Of a stretch of 16,128 nt of DNA, positions 1-7,325 are shown one piece after another. The notes beneath the pieces were generated by a model. That model worked only from the letters and a program-made list of their open reading frames with translations. It was not told the DNA's origin and ran no database searches. The stretch is from the NCBI GenBank assembly GCA_020847355.1, contig JADLCG010000074.1, positions 1-16,128 on the forward strand, given 5' to 3'. This DNA is from Anaerolineales bacterium (GTDB taxonomy: Bacteria > Chloroflexota > Anaerolineae > Anaerolineales > Villigracilaceae). Position numbers and translations under genes: made by a program. How positions within the stretch are numbered: position 1 is the stretch's first letter; every line of letters starts with the position of its first letter.

Positions 1-1119
1 GGCGTGGAAGTGGCGCAGAAAGTGCCGGGCATTGACGGCATTCTCGGCACGCGCCGCTGGATGGATATTGTGCAAGTGGTGACTGAATTACGCAAAACGG
101 CTCATCCTGAACCTTTGTATCATTTGCCGGAAGCGAAAACTGTCGGCACGGACGAACATGAAACCCTGCGCGTGAGCGTGGCGGGCGCGAGCGCTTATCT
201 CAAAGTGGCGGATGGTTGCCGCCGCCCATGCGCGTTTTGCGCGATTCCTTTAATCAAAGGCACAGCCGTCTCGCGCCCCATTGAATCTATTGTTAATGAG
301 GCGCGAAAATTACGCGATACAGGCGTGCGCGAATTGGTTTTGATCGCGCAAGATACCACCGATTATGGACATGATCTAGGGCTGAAAGACGGGCTGGCAA
401 TTCTGCTAGAGCGCCTGACCGATTCCGTCCCAGACATGGATTGGATTCGCGTGATGTACGCCTACCCGGGCTACGTCACCGACCGCTTGATCGAAGCAAT
501 GGCGACGCGCAAACAAATTTTGCCGTATTTGGATATACCGCTTCAGCACGCGCATCCGAAAACTTTGTATCGCATGAAGCGCCCCTCCAACATTGATTGG
601 GTGCATAAAACGCTTTCCAAAATGCGCTCAACGATCAAAGATTTATCCATCCGCACGACCTTCATCGTCGGCTATCCGGGCGAAACTGACGAAGAATTTC
701 AGGCTTTGATGGATTTCGTTCAAGAGATTCGTTTTGACCGAGTCGGGACTTTTCAATTTTCATTTGAGCCGGGGACAACTTCCGCGCCGCTGGGCGACCC
801 CGTGCCTGCTCCGGTTAAACAAGAGAGATTTGAGCGGCTGATGGAAGCCCAACAAACCATCTCGCTTCAAGTCAATCAAGCTTATGTGGGCAAAACTTTA
901 GACGTGTTGATTGAAGGCTTTGATAACGGCATTTCAATTGGGCGTTCCTACCGCGACGCGCCAGAAATTGACGGCATGGTTTTTGTGGAAGGTCAAGCCA
1001 AAATTGGCGAGATTGTTCCCGTGCGAATTACCGGCGCAATGGCGTACGATCTGACCGGCGCAATGGCGTACGATCTGACCGGCTCAATCGTACCGCAGTC
1101 GCAGATCATTCAGTTATAA
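1..1119 (+). CDS. rimO: Ribosomal protein uS12 methylthiotransferase RimO (5'-truncated by window edge)
   Basis: RimO is a radical-SAM enzyme that methylthiolates a conserved aspartate of ribosomal protein S12 using SAM and two iron-sulfur clusters. The frame is open at base 1, so the start codon and most of the N-terminal MTTase domain lie outside. Counting from the GTG at position 4, the radical-SAM CxxxCxxC motif is C72-C76-C79 (DGCRRPCAFC). It is followed by LVLIAQDTTDYG, YAYPGYVTDRL, YLDIPLQH and TTFIVGYPGETDEEF, and the protein ends in a TRAM-like domain. YLDIPLQH separates RimO from the tRNA enzyme MiaB. Oddity: near the C-terminus an 8-residue block (TGAMAYDL) occurs twice in a row through a 24-bp tandem duplication. 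The gene is convergent with the TPR genes. The family call is firm; the effect of the duplication is unknown. Confidence 0.93.
   Translation, partial: GVEVAQKVPGIDGILGTRRWMDIVQVVTELRKTAHPEPLYHLPEAKTVGTDEHETLRVSVAGASAYLKVADGCRRPCAFCAIPLIKGTAVSRPIESIVNEARKLRDTGVRELVLIAQDTTDYGHDLGLKDGLAILLERLTDSVPDMDWIRVMYAYPGYVTDRLIEAMATRKQILPYLDIPLQHAHPKTLYRMKRPSNIDWVHKTLSKMRSTIKDLSIRTTFIVGYPGETDEEFQALMDFVQEIRFDRVGTFQFSFEPGTTSAPLGDPVPAPVKQERFERLMEAQQTISLQVNQAYVGKTLDVLIEGFDNGISIGRSYRDAPEIDGMVFVEGQAKIGEIVPVRITGAMAYDLTGAMAYDLTGSIVPQSQIIQL
1030..1083 (+). repeat. 24-bp in-frame tandem duplication inside rimO
   Basis: The 24-bp unit at 1030-1053 is repeated exactly at 1054-1077, and the first 6 bases of a third copy follow at 1078-1083. 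It duplicates the residues TGAMAYDL within the last strand region of the TRAM domain and keeps the reading frame. The two copies are identical, which suggests a recent slippage event, or possibly an assembly artefact. Confidence 0.95.
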
Positions 1120-1128
1120 ATTTACAAG

Positions 1129-1164
1129 AAAAAAATCAGCGGACTTGAAAAAAGTCCGCTGATT
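1129..1164 (-). terminator. Intrinsic terminator of the TPR operon, between convergent genes
   Basis: A perfect 13-bp stem (1134-1146 paired with 1152-1164) has a 5-nt loop. Read on the minus strand, the stem starts 2 nt after the stop codon of the 491-aa TPR protein and runs into a 7-base T tract (1135-1129). On the plus strand the stem is followed by GGTTAAG with no U-tract, so it is a weaker terminator for rimO, although the hairpin also lies 14 nt past the rimO stop. Confidence 0.85.
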
Positions 1165-1166
1165 GG

Positions 1167-2642
1167 TTAAGGCGTAACTGTCAGCGTGGGCTCAAGCGTG
1201 TTGACTGGTTCATTCGTCGGGGCGGGTTGAGGCGTGGCAGTCGGCGCGTTCGGGTCGTTTGTGCATAAATTCCGCACCACGACAATATCGGCGGCGATGT
1301 TGGGGTCTTCGTCAAAATCTGAATCGGCGATTATTTTAGCGATGGCTAGCGCTTCGTCACAATGCGGAGTTTTCGGCGTATCCAAAGCGGCGAGTTCGGA
1401 GGCGTAAATATCGTAATAATAAATTGTGCTGGCGGTCAGCGGCAAGCCGGTCACTTGCATGGGAACGTCCGCATCGCCGCAACCGCCGCGCCCATCGCAG
1501 GATTCTTCGGGAGTGCATCCGCGAATGGCGCATTTGAACGCTAAAATGCCGGTTTCATAATTTCTGTTCTTGTGATATAGCACGCCTAACTCGCCGTAAA
1601 ATTCCGCTTTACTGGGTTGAAATTCAATCGTCTTTTGAACGTTGCGAATGGCGATGAAGAACTGCCCCATCTGCGAATAGGTTCTGGCGATGGAAAGATA
1701 CGGTTGCGGGTCTGGGATATTTAGCTGTTCATTGATGCGCGCCGAAGCCGCAAAATATTCCAGCGATTTTTCAAAGAGTTGTTTCTGGACTTCTTCATTT
1801 GGGCTACCAAAAGCGAGGCGGCGATAGTTTGCGCCGGCGCGCAAATATAAAAAGGAGAGATTCGGCGTAATGGCAATCGCTTTATCGTAGGCTTCAATCG
1901 CTCCGGCATAGTCCGCTTGCGTTTCCAAAACATAGGCATGGACGCGATGCACATCCATCAGCGAGGAATCGCGTTGGAGCGCTTGCTCGATATAACTTAA
2001 ACCCTGCGCCCATTTTTGTTGGTCAGTGAGAATTTCCGCATAGAACGCTAACGCTAACGTATTCGTATTATCGAGCAACAGGGCGCGCGCGGCTTCGCGC
2101 TCGGCGCTGCTGAGCAAATCCTGAAGTTCGAGTTCGTCCGGCACCAGCGTGGAGTTGGCGTTCCAATCCAATGCGAACGCATACACGGCATGGGCGTAAC
2201 TGCTATCTGGGTCTAGCTCGGTGGCTTTTTTCGCGGAGTCGAGCGCGTCGGTCAGCCTTTGCTTAATTTCCGCATCGCCAACCAACATCGCGGATGAGTA
2301 AACTTGAATGCGCGCCAGATCCGCCATGATTTTTGCGTTGGTCGGGTCCACTTTCGCGGCTTCGCGATAAGCGGTGATTGCGCCAGTAGACGTGATGTTG
2401 CCGTTTGCATCTTCAACATCGTTCAATTGACCGGCGATAAATTTCGCGTCGCCCTCCAAAGCGTAAGATTGCGCCAAGCGCGTGGGCGTGGAAGTAGGCA
2501 GAAACAGCGGCTTGACTTCGCCGCGATGCACGGCGCGAATCAACCAGATGCCGCCGAGGCTTAATACAATCCAAAAGAACATGCGATAGACGTTCGATTG
2601 ATTGCGGCGGGTGAAGATGGCGCGTTTTTTATAGACGTTCAT
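1167..2642 (-). CDS. Membrane-anchored TPR protein with Cys-rich insert and Pro/Thr tail
   Basis: This is a 491-aa protein of unknown function. A basic N-terminus (residues 1-20) precedes one hydrophobic segment (about 21-38), which suggests an inner-membrane anchor with the bulk outside the cytoplasm. TPR-type helical pairs cover about 85-370; AITAYREAAKVDP, AIEAYDKAIAITP and ALQRDSSLMDVH mark repeat boundaries. A cysteine cluster (C371, C376, C382, C388) interrupts the repeats, and two more cysteines (C428, C460) lie in the last helical region. The C-terminus (about 465-491) is Pro/Thr-rich. The start ATG overlaps the stop of the upstream TPR gene (ATGA), implying translational coupling. 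The protein is a paralogue of that neighbour: same topology, TPR order and tail. TPR domains usually mediate protein-protein contacts; no partner can be named here. Confidence 0.85.
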   Translation of the reverse strand: MNVYKKRAIFTRRNQSNVYRMFFWIVLSLGGIWLIRAVHRGEVKPLFLPTSTPTRLAQSYALEGDAKFIAGQLNDVEDANGNITSTGAITAYREAAKVDPTNAKIMADLARIQVYSSAMLVGDAEIKQRLTDALDSAKKATELDPDSSYAHAVYAFALDWNANSTLVPDELELQDLLSSAEREAARALLLDNTNTLALAFYAEILTDQQKWAQGLSYIEQALQRDSSLMDVHRVHAYVLETQADYAGAIEAYDKAIAITPNLSFLYLRAGANYRRLAFGSPNEEVQKQLFEKSLEYFAASARINEQLNIPDPQPYLSIARTYSQMGQFFIAIRNVQKTIEFQPSKAEFYGELGVLYHKNRNYETGILAFKCAIRGCTPEESCDGRGGCGDADVPMQVTGLPLTASTIYYYDIYASELAALDTPKTPHCDEALAIAKIIADSDFDEDPNIAADIVVVRNLCTNDPNAPTATPQPAPTNEPVNTLEPTLTVTP

Positions 2643-3946
2643 GGCGTGGGCGTAACTTCCAACGTGGGCGCTTCAGTTGCAACTGGAGCAGTTTCAACAG
2701 CCGTCGGCGGAGCTTCCAGATTTTGCTGACAACGCTCCACAATCTGATTTGCATTATCCAGCGCCAATTGATTTGCCGGAATGCGCGCCTGAATGATTTG
2801 AGCGATCCGCAGGGCTTCGCCGCATTGATTTAAGCGCGAGAGCGCCAAGCCATAGGTGAAATAATATTCGGCAACGCGCGGAGAATCCGGCGTCAGTTCA
2901 ATGGACAAAATTTGTTTGCCCTCGTCAGTTGCGCCGCCGTTAACTACATAGCCTAATTCTCGCACCGCTTCATTCCAATAAGAGTCGCGATAGAGCATCA
3001 CGCCATAATTTCCGCGCAGATTGGGGTCGGTGGGGTTATCGTCCACCGCAGTTTTGGCGTATTGGCGGGCTTTACCAAATTCGCCGATGGTGGCGTAAGT
3101 GCGCGAGATGTATAAATCCGGCGTGGGGTCTTCGGGGTTGAGCGCGTTTGCCAAAATGAATTCGTTAATCGCCGAGTCGTAGAGCGTCACGTCATTGGCG
3201 GCGAGAAAGCGGTAATTTCTACCCAACGCTAAATGTAAATCCGCAATGTTGGGATTGAGGTTAATGGCGGCTTGATATTCCGTCACCGCTTCGTTGTAGT
3301 TGCCGGTCACTTCCAGTAGATAGCCGCGCGCGCGATGCGTCTCAACCAAATTCGGGTCGAGCGCCAGCGCCTTGTTTGAATTTTCAATCGCCAATTCAAC
3401 CGCGCCAATATCGCCTACGCCGTTGTTATTGGCGTCCAGCAAAATTTCAACATAATAGGCGTAGATCAGCGCATTTTGATTATCCAACTCCAACGCCTTC
3501 TTGATGCTCGAAAGCGCGCCAATGTAATCGCCCTGAAAATCTTTCGCCCACGCCAAAACCGCATGAGCCAGCGCGTTATTATTGTTCAATAGCAAAGCGT
3601 CTTCGGCGCTGGTTTGCGCGTCTTTATACTGACCCGCCCACACCAACACGCGCGCCAAAGCGATATGCGTCGCCGCATCGTCGGGGCGGGAAATCACCGC
3701 TTGTTTATAAGCGTCAATAGCTTGCACCAACTTGCCCTGATTAAATAAATCCTGCGCCTCGCTGACGAAAGATTCAGCCGAGCGCGTCACCGTTGGGGAA
3801 GGCACGCCATATTGCGGCTGAGTCGGGATGATCACCTGATTCACATAGGTCGCGCCCAGCACCAAGAGAATCAAAAAAATGATGCGAAACCAGTTTGGGC
3901 GCGTGCGCCTTTTATTCATACTCCATTTGCTACCGCGTAAATACAT
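2639..3946 (-). CDS. Membrane-anchored TPR protein with Pro/Thr tail
   Basis: This 435-aa protein is the first gene of a two-gene minus-strand operon. Residues about 20-38 form one transmembrane segment after an Arg/Lys-rich N-terminus. TPR units run from about 55 to 400; AIDAYKQAVISRPDD, ALSSIKKALELDNQNA, AVTEYQAAINLNPN and ARQYAKTAVDDNPTDPN are typical. A short Asp/Asn/Gly insert, DANNNGVGD (171-179), sits between helices. The tail (about 411-435) is Pro/Thr/Glu-rich and ends in TPTP. The start at 3946 is supported by a promoter whose predicted start site falls on this ATG (leaderless). An alternative ATG at 3919 (MNKRRTRP) has GGAG only 1 nt away, which is too close for normal initiation. 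Function is unknown; a scaffold role at the membrane is inference from the fold. Confidence 0.85.
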   Translation of the reverse strand: MYLRGSKWSMNKRRTRPNWFRIIFLILLVLGATYVNQVIIPTQPQYGVPSPTVTRSAESFVSEAQDLFNQGKLVQAIDAYKQAVISRPDDAATHIALARVLVWAGQYKDAQTSAEDALLLNNNNALAHAVLAWAKDFQGDYIGALSSIKKALELDNQNALIYAYYVEILLDANNNGVGDIGAVELAIENSNKALALDPNLVETHRARGYLLEVTGNYNEAVTEYQAAINLNPNIADLHLALGRNYRFLAANDVTLYDSAINEFILANALNPEDPTPDLYISRTYATIGEFGKARQYAKTAVDDNPTDPNLRGNYGVMLYRDSYWNEAVRELGYVVNGGATDEGKQILSIELTPDSPRVAEYYFTYGLALSRLNQCGEALRIAQIIQARIPANQLALDNANQIVERCQQNLEAPPTAVETAPVATEAPTLEVTPTP

Positions 3947-3952
3947 GTAAGC

Positions 3953-3982
3953 ATATTACCTTATGCGGGAAAGCCCCGTCAA
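3953..3982 (-). promoter_or_regulatory. Sigma-70-type promoter of the TPR operon, apparently leaderless
   Basis: On the minus strand, TTGACG (3982-3977) and TAATAT (3958-3953) are separated by 18 nt. A start site 7 nt after the -10 falls at 3946, the A of the predicted ATG. There is no usable Shine-Dalgarno sequence at normal spacing for that ATG, consistent with a leaderless transcript. Confidence 0.6.
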
Positions 3983-4094
3983 GCAGGCGTTTTTATATTC
4001 GTCCGCTTTTCTTATCAAACTCTCATATCCAACTTCCGGTTTCCAAATGTAGAGCGAGTTACTTAAAAAATCACGTTCAAAAAAATCCATTTAA

Positions 4095-4118
4095 CGCAAA
4101 GGCGCGAAGCCGTAAAGA
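4095..4118 (+). repeat. Three degenerate 8-bp CGCAAAGG-like units
   Basis: CGCAAAGG (4095-4102), CGCGAAGC (4103-4110) and CGTAAAGA (4111-4118) follow each other without gaps in the divergent intergenic region, just upstream of the trmD promoter. Short CGCAAAG-type tandem runs are, as I recall, a recurrent intergenic motif in several bacterial groups. No function can be assigned from the sequence. Confidence 0.45.
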
Positions 4119-4132
4119 AAAACCGTTTCTTA

Positions 4133-4141
4133 TGCTAGAAT
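4133..4141 (+). promoter_or_regulatory. Extended -10 promoter of trmD, apparently leaderless
   Basis: TGCTAGAAT (4133-4141) matches the extended -10 form TGnTATAAT with one mismatch. The -35 region (4113-4118, TAAAGA) is weak, as is common for extended -10 promoters. The predicted start is about 4148, one base before the trmD ATG. No Shine-Dalgarno sequence precedes that ATG. Confidence 0.6.
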
Positions 4142-4148
4142 CGCGCTC

Positions 4149-4904
4149 ATGCATTTTGACGTATTTACGCTATTGCCTGAAGTTTTCCCCGCTTACTTAA
4201 ACACCAGCATCCTCAAACGCGCCCGCGAACGCGGCTTAATTCAAGTGGACGTTCACAACCTCCGCGATTATACGCGCGATAAACATCACACCACAGACGA
4301 TATGCCCTACGGCGGCGGCGGCGGGATGGTGATGAAGCCCGAACCCATCTTTGAAGCGCTAGAAACTATTTTGGAATTAACGCCTCAGACTCCGCCCCAG
4401 CCGGTTTCAAACATCCCAATCATTTTACTCACCCCGCAAGGGCGCGTCTTCAATCAAAATATCGCCAAAGAACTTTCCGCCCACCCGCGCCTAGCTCTGC
4501 TCTGCGGCAGATACGAAGGCATTGACGAAAGAATCCGCGAACATTTAATCACCGATGAAATCTCCATCGGCGATTACGTGCTCACTGGCGGCGAAATCCC
4601 CGCCTTGATCCTGATTGACGCAATCTCCAGATTACTCCCCAACGTGCTCGGCGATCCAACCGGCGCGGAAGATGATTCTCACGCAATGGGCTTATTAGAA
4701 TATCCGCACTATACGCGCCCGCCCGAATTTCGCGGCTGGCGCGCGCCGGAAATTTTGCTCTCCGGCGACCATGCCAAAATTGAAAAATGGCGGCGCGAAC
4801 AAGCGCTTGAACGCACCTTTAGAAAACGCCCCGATATGCTCGAGAAAGCGGACTTATCCAAAGACGATCTGAAATTTCTAGCAACTCTAAAACGCAATTC
4901 ATAA
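4149..4904 (+). CDS. trmD: tRNA (guanine-N1-)-methyltransferase TrmD
   Basis: TrmD methylates N1 of G37 in tRNAs, using SAM, and protects against +1 frameshifting. It is cytoplasmic and belongs to the SPOUT (trefoil knot) class. The 251-aa length is normal. Family signatures are visible: the N-terminal MHFDVFTLLPEVFPAY, LRDYTRDKHHTTDDMPYGGGGGMVM (around 39-62), LCGRYEGIDERI (around 118-129) and the knot segment with SIGDYVLTGGE (around 138-148). The C-terminal tRNA-binding domain is complete (RPPEFRGWRAPEILLSGDH). The start ATG has no Shine-Dalgarno sequence but lies 7 nt from an extended -10, so translation is probably leaderless. The MFS gene follows 27 nt downstream without a terminator, so the two are probably co-transcribed. 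TrmD often sits with rpsP and rimM; here it does not. Confidence 0.97.
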   Translation: MHFDVFTLLPEVFPAYLNTSILKRARERGLIQVDVHNLRDYTRDKHHTTDDMPYGGGGGMVMKPEPIFEALETILELTPQTPPQPVSNIPIILLTPQGRVFNQNIAKELSAHPRLALLCGRYEGIDERIREHLITDEISIGDYVLTGGEIPALILIDAISRLLPNVLGDPTGAEDDSHAMGLLEYPHYTRPPEFRGWRAPEILLSGDHAKIEKWRREQALERTFRKRPDMLEKADLSKDDLKFLATLKRNS

Positions 4905-4931
4905 ACATTCCTGTTAAGAAAGAGGTGTTGT

Positions 4932-6209
4932 ATGTCCGCTCGCTTCAATTACGGAAAAATATTTTTGCTTGGTTTTGGATTCTTCGGGATTAGTATTATT
5001 TGGGGAGTTTACAACGCCTTCGTGCCGATTTTTCTATCAGAAAAATTTGGACTCTCCCCCGTCTTAATCGGCTTCTTTATGACCTTAGATAACATCGCCG
5101 CCGTATTCATTCAACCGCCGGTCGGCGCCTGGTCAGACCGTTTGAGGACTCCAATCGGACGGCGCATGCCCTTCATCTTAGTCGGCGCGCCCATCACCGC
5201 CATCGCCTTTGGCTTGATTCCTTTGGCGGCCGTCTTGCCGCTCTTCGTCGCCTGCACCAGCACATTACTGCTCAGCGCGGCGTTATGGCGCACGCCAGCC
5301 GTGGCGCTCATGCCAGATATTACGCCCTCGCCATACCGCTCACAAGCCAACGGAATTATCAACTTCATGGGCGGATTTGGCGCAATTGTGGCTTTACTCG
5401 TTGGCGGAGCTTTATACAAAATCAATCCCGATTTCCCCTTCTGGTTAGGTTCTGTGTTGGTAATCCTTTCCGCCTTAATCGTCTATCTCTTCATCAAAGA
5501 GCCGAAAGAGTACGAAGCCACAGAAGAACAACCCGGCATCTTCGCAAGTTTGAAAGAAGTCTTCGGCGATACAGATACCAGCGGCGTGCGCTTGCTCTTT
5601 GCGATCTTCTTTTGGTTTATTGGCTACTCGGCAGTCGAAACGTTCTTCACGCTTTACGCCAAACATCATTTAGGACTAAACGAAGGCGATGGCGCCACCA
5701 TGCTCTCTGTGCTACCTTTATTTTTCGTGCTGATGGCAATGCCCGCCGGTTTCATTGCCGGAAAGATCGGCAGGCGCATCACCATTGCCATCGGTTTGAT
5801 CGTCATCTCCACCATACTTTTCTTACTATTCATCACGCCCGTCAGCGCTTTACTTACGCCGATTACCAAATTGCCAATGGTGGGCATTCCGCTCGTCGAA
5901 GGCGGACCCCGTATGTTGACGCTCGCCGGCGTTCTGCTGATCTTCGGCGGAATGGGCTGGGCGCTGATCAACATCAATTCCCTGCCGATGATTTTAGATC
6001 TCACCAGCACGGCGCGCGCCGGAACGTTTACCGGTTTGTATTATCTCTTCTCCACGCTTTCGGCAATCGTTGGCCCAAACATCAACGGCTGGACGATTCA
6101 ACTCTCCGGCAATAACTACAACATGATCATGCTCATCTCGCCAATCTTTATGCTGATCGCCTTAGCATTAATGCTCGGCGTGAAAAGCGGCGAGGCGCCA
6201 GCGGCATAA
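4932..6209 (+). CDS. MFS transporter, sucrose/SLC45-like
   Basis: This is a 425-aa integral membrane protein with about 12 hydrophobic segments in two halves. The loop after the second segment reads GAWSDRLRTPIGRRMPF (65-81), the MFS motif A in the form with a C-terminal GRRxPF seen in sucrose/H+ symporters and SLC45 proteins. The second half has the partner motif GFIAGKIGRR. A cytoplasmic central loop (about 190-215, EPKEYEATEEQPG) links the halves. Substrate cannot be read from the sequence; a sugar or glycoside by proton symport is inference from the motif. GAGGTG lies 4 nt before the ATG. It follows trmD closely and is followed after 6 nt by a BMP-type lipoprotein gene, so one transcription unit is likely. 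There is no truncation or frameshift. Confidence 0.88.
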   Translation: MSARFNYGKIFLLGFGFFGISIIWGVYNAFVPIFLSEKFGLSPVLIGFFMTLDNIAAVFIQPPVGAWSDRLRTPIGRRMPFILVGAPITAIAFGLIPLAAVLPLFVACTSTLLLSAALWRTPAVALMPDITPSPYRSQANGIINFMGGFGAIVALLVGGALYKINPDFPFWLGSVLVILSALIVYLFIKEPKEYEATEEQPGIFASLKEVFGDTDTSGVRLLFAIFFWFIGYSAVETFFTLYAKHHLGLNEGDGATMLSVLPLFFVLMAMPAGFIAGKIGRRITIAIGLIVISTILFLLFITPVSALLTPITKLPMVGIPLVEGGPRMLTLAGVLLIFGGMGWALININSLPMILDLTSTARAGTFTGLYYLFSTLSAIVGPNINGWTIQLSGNNYNMIMLISPIFMLIALALMLGVKSGEAPAA

Positions 6210-6215
6210 TTTGTA

Positions 6216-7220
6216 ATGAAGTTTCTGCGCGCGTTCAGCCTTAGCTTTTTGTTGGTTTCACTGGCGTCCTGTTCCAAGACGCCAGTTTGTTTTCGCGCAG
6301 AAGTTTTCTGCGCCGGATTAGTGACCGATACGCTCGGCGTTCAAGATCACGGAATCAATCAAGAAAGCTGGCAGGCTTTACAAAACTTGAAAGCCGAAAA
6401 TGTTGTCGGCGAGATTGGCTTGATCGAATCGGCGGATGCGCGCGATTATCAAAAGAGTATTGATTACTTCGCCGCCAATGGATATGACCTGATTATCGCC
6501 GCTGGCGTGGGATTAAGCGCCGAGACGCTTCGCGCCGCCATCCTTACGCCTGATTCTATTTTCATCGGCATTAATCAACCCCAAGCCAACGCGCCGAGCA
6601 ATTTATTCCCGCTCACTTTTGCGGAAGATGAAATGGGCTTTTTAGCCGGAACGCTCGCCGCGCAATTGACTAAAACCAAAATTGTCGGCGGGGTCTGCGA
6701 AACCTCTGGCATAGACGCGATGTGGCGCTATTGCGAAGGCTTTCGCGCCGGCGTGAAATATATAGACTCTTCCATTGACGTTGTAATTCTATATCGAGAA
6801 TATGGCGATCGCGAAAAAGTATTTTTAGATAGAAGTTGGGGAACTGAGCAAGCGCAATATTTAATCAAACGCGGGGCGGATGTAATTTTCGCGGCGGGCG
6901 GCGTCACCGCGCAAGGCGCGCTCCAAGAAGCCGCTCAGGCTGGCGTTTATGCCATTGGAACAGAACGAAATCAGGCGGCGGCATTGGGCGAATCCAGCCA
7001 GAGCGTAGTCACTTCCATCTATGGCGAAGCCAGTTTCGAGGTCCAGAAAATGACGCGCTTGATTCAAGCCGGTAACATGCCTGCCGCCGAATCCGGTCAA
7101 TATCAATATATCCCGCTCGCCGATTCATTTCCCGAAACGCTCACTAAAAATTTGAATCTCATGCTCACAAATTTATTGAACAAAGCTGTCCAGACGAGCG
7201 TTCCATTGCAAAAACCTTGA
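6216..7220 (+). CDS. Divergent BMP/PnrA-family substrate-binding lipoprotein
   Basis: This 334-aa lipoprotein has a signal sequence ending in the lipobox LASC, with lipidation expected at C19. The fold matches the BMP/PnrA periplasmic-binding family: LVTDTLGVQDHGINQESW (36-53) is the ligand-loop region, DLIIAAG lies around 91-97, and AEDEMGFLAGTLAA (136-149), GFRAGVKY (175-182) and ADVIFAAGG (221-229) follow. Compared with BMP2 (7326-8411), the pocket motif DDKSFN is DHGIN and the VDVDW segment is GTERN, so ligand preference may differ. There is no clear Shine-Dalgarno sequence before the ATG, and the gap to the MFS stop is 6 nt, suggesting translational coupling. No ATPase or permease of its own is present; it could feed the importer at 8581-12583 or serve as a sensor protein. 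Family placement is confident, ligand unknown. Confidence 0.82.
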   Translation: MKFLRAFSLSFLLVSLASCSKTPVCFRAEVFCAGLVTDTLGVQDHGINQESWQALQNLKAENVVGEIGLIESADARDYQKSIDYFAANGYDLIIAAGVGLSAETLRAAILTPDSIFIGINQPQANAPSNLFPLTFAEDEMGFLAGTLAAQLTKTKIVGGVCETSGIDAMWRYCEGFRAGVKYIDSSIDVVILYREYGDREKVFLDRSWGTEQAQYLIKRGADVIFAAGGVTAQGALQEAAQAGVYAIGTERNQAAALGESSQSVVTSIYGEASFEVQKMTRLIQAGNMPAAESGQYQYIPLADSFPETLTKNLNLMLTNLLNKAVQTSVPLQKP

Positions 7221-7224
7221 TTCC

Positions 7225-7253
7225 TTGCACAATAAAAAGAGAGCCTGTATACT
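7225..7253 (+). promoter_or_regulatory. Sigma-70 promoter of the BMP2 gene
   Basis: TTGCAC (7225-7230) and TATACT (7248-7253) are separated by 17 nt, which is canonical spacing. The predicted start is near 7260, giving a leader of about 66 nt before the ATG at 7326. The promoter begins 5 nt after the stop codon of BMP1, and no terminator hairpin separates the two genes. Confidence 0.75.
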
Positions 7254-7264
7254 AGCCGCGTCGT

Positions 7265-7292
7265 AAGGTCTTGCAAAAAAATAGCAAGCCTT
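7265..7292 (+). promoter_or_regulatory. Leader hairpin in the BMP2 5' UTR
   Basis: AAGG(T)CTTGC pairs with GCAAGCCTT across a 9-nt A-rich loop: 9 base pairs with one bulged T. It lies close to the predicted 5' end of the transcript and is followed by TTAATTTGTTAT. It could protect the 5' end or act as a weak attenuator. It does not resemble a riboswitch that I recognise. Confidence 0.4.
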
Positions 7293-7325
7293 TAATTTGT
7301 TATCTTCTAGAGGAGAAGAAATAAA

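Noticed and set aside
1..1119. Possibility that the first gene is MiaB rather than RimO
   Set aside because: The YLDIPLQH segment and the AQDTTDYG motif are RimO-type; MiaB proteins usually have a HLPVQSGS segment there.
5285..6115. 276-codon open frame on the plus strand inside the MFS gene
   Set aside because: It is an out-of-frame shadow: Arg/His-rich, with no family motif or ribosome binding site, and fully covered by a well-supported membrane protein.
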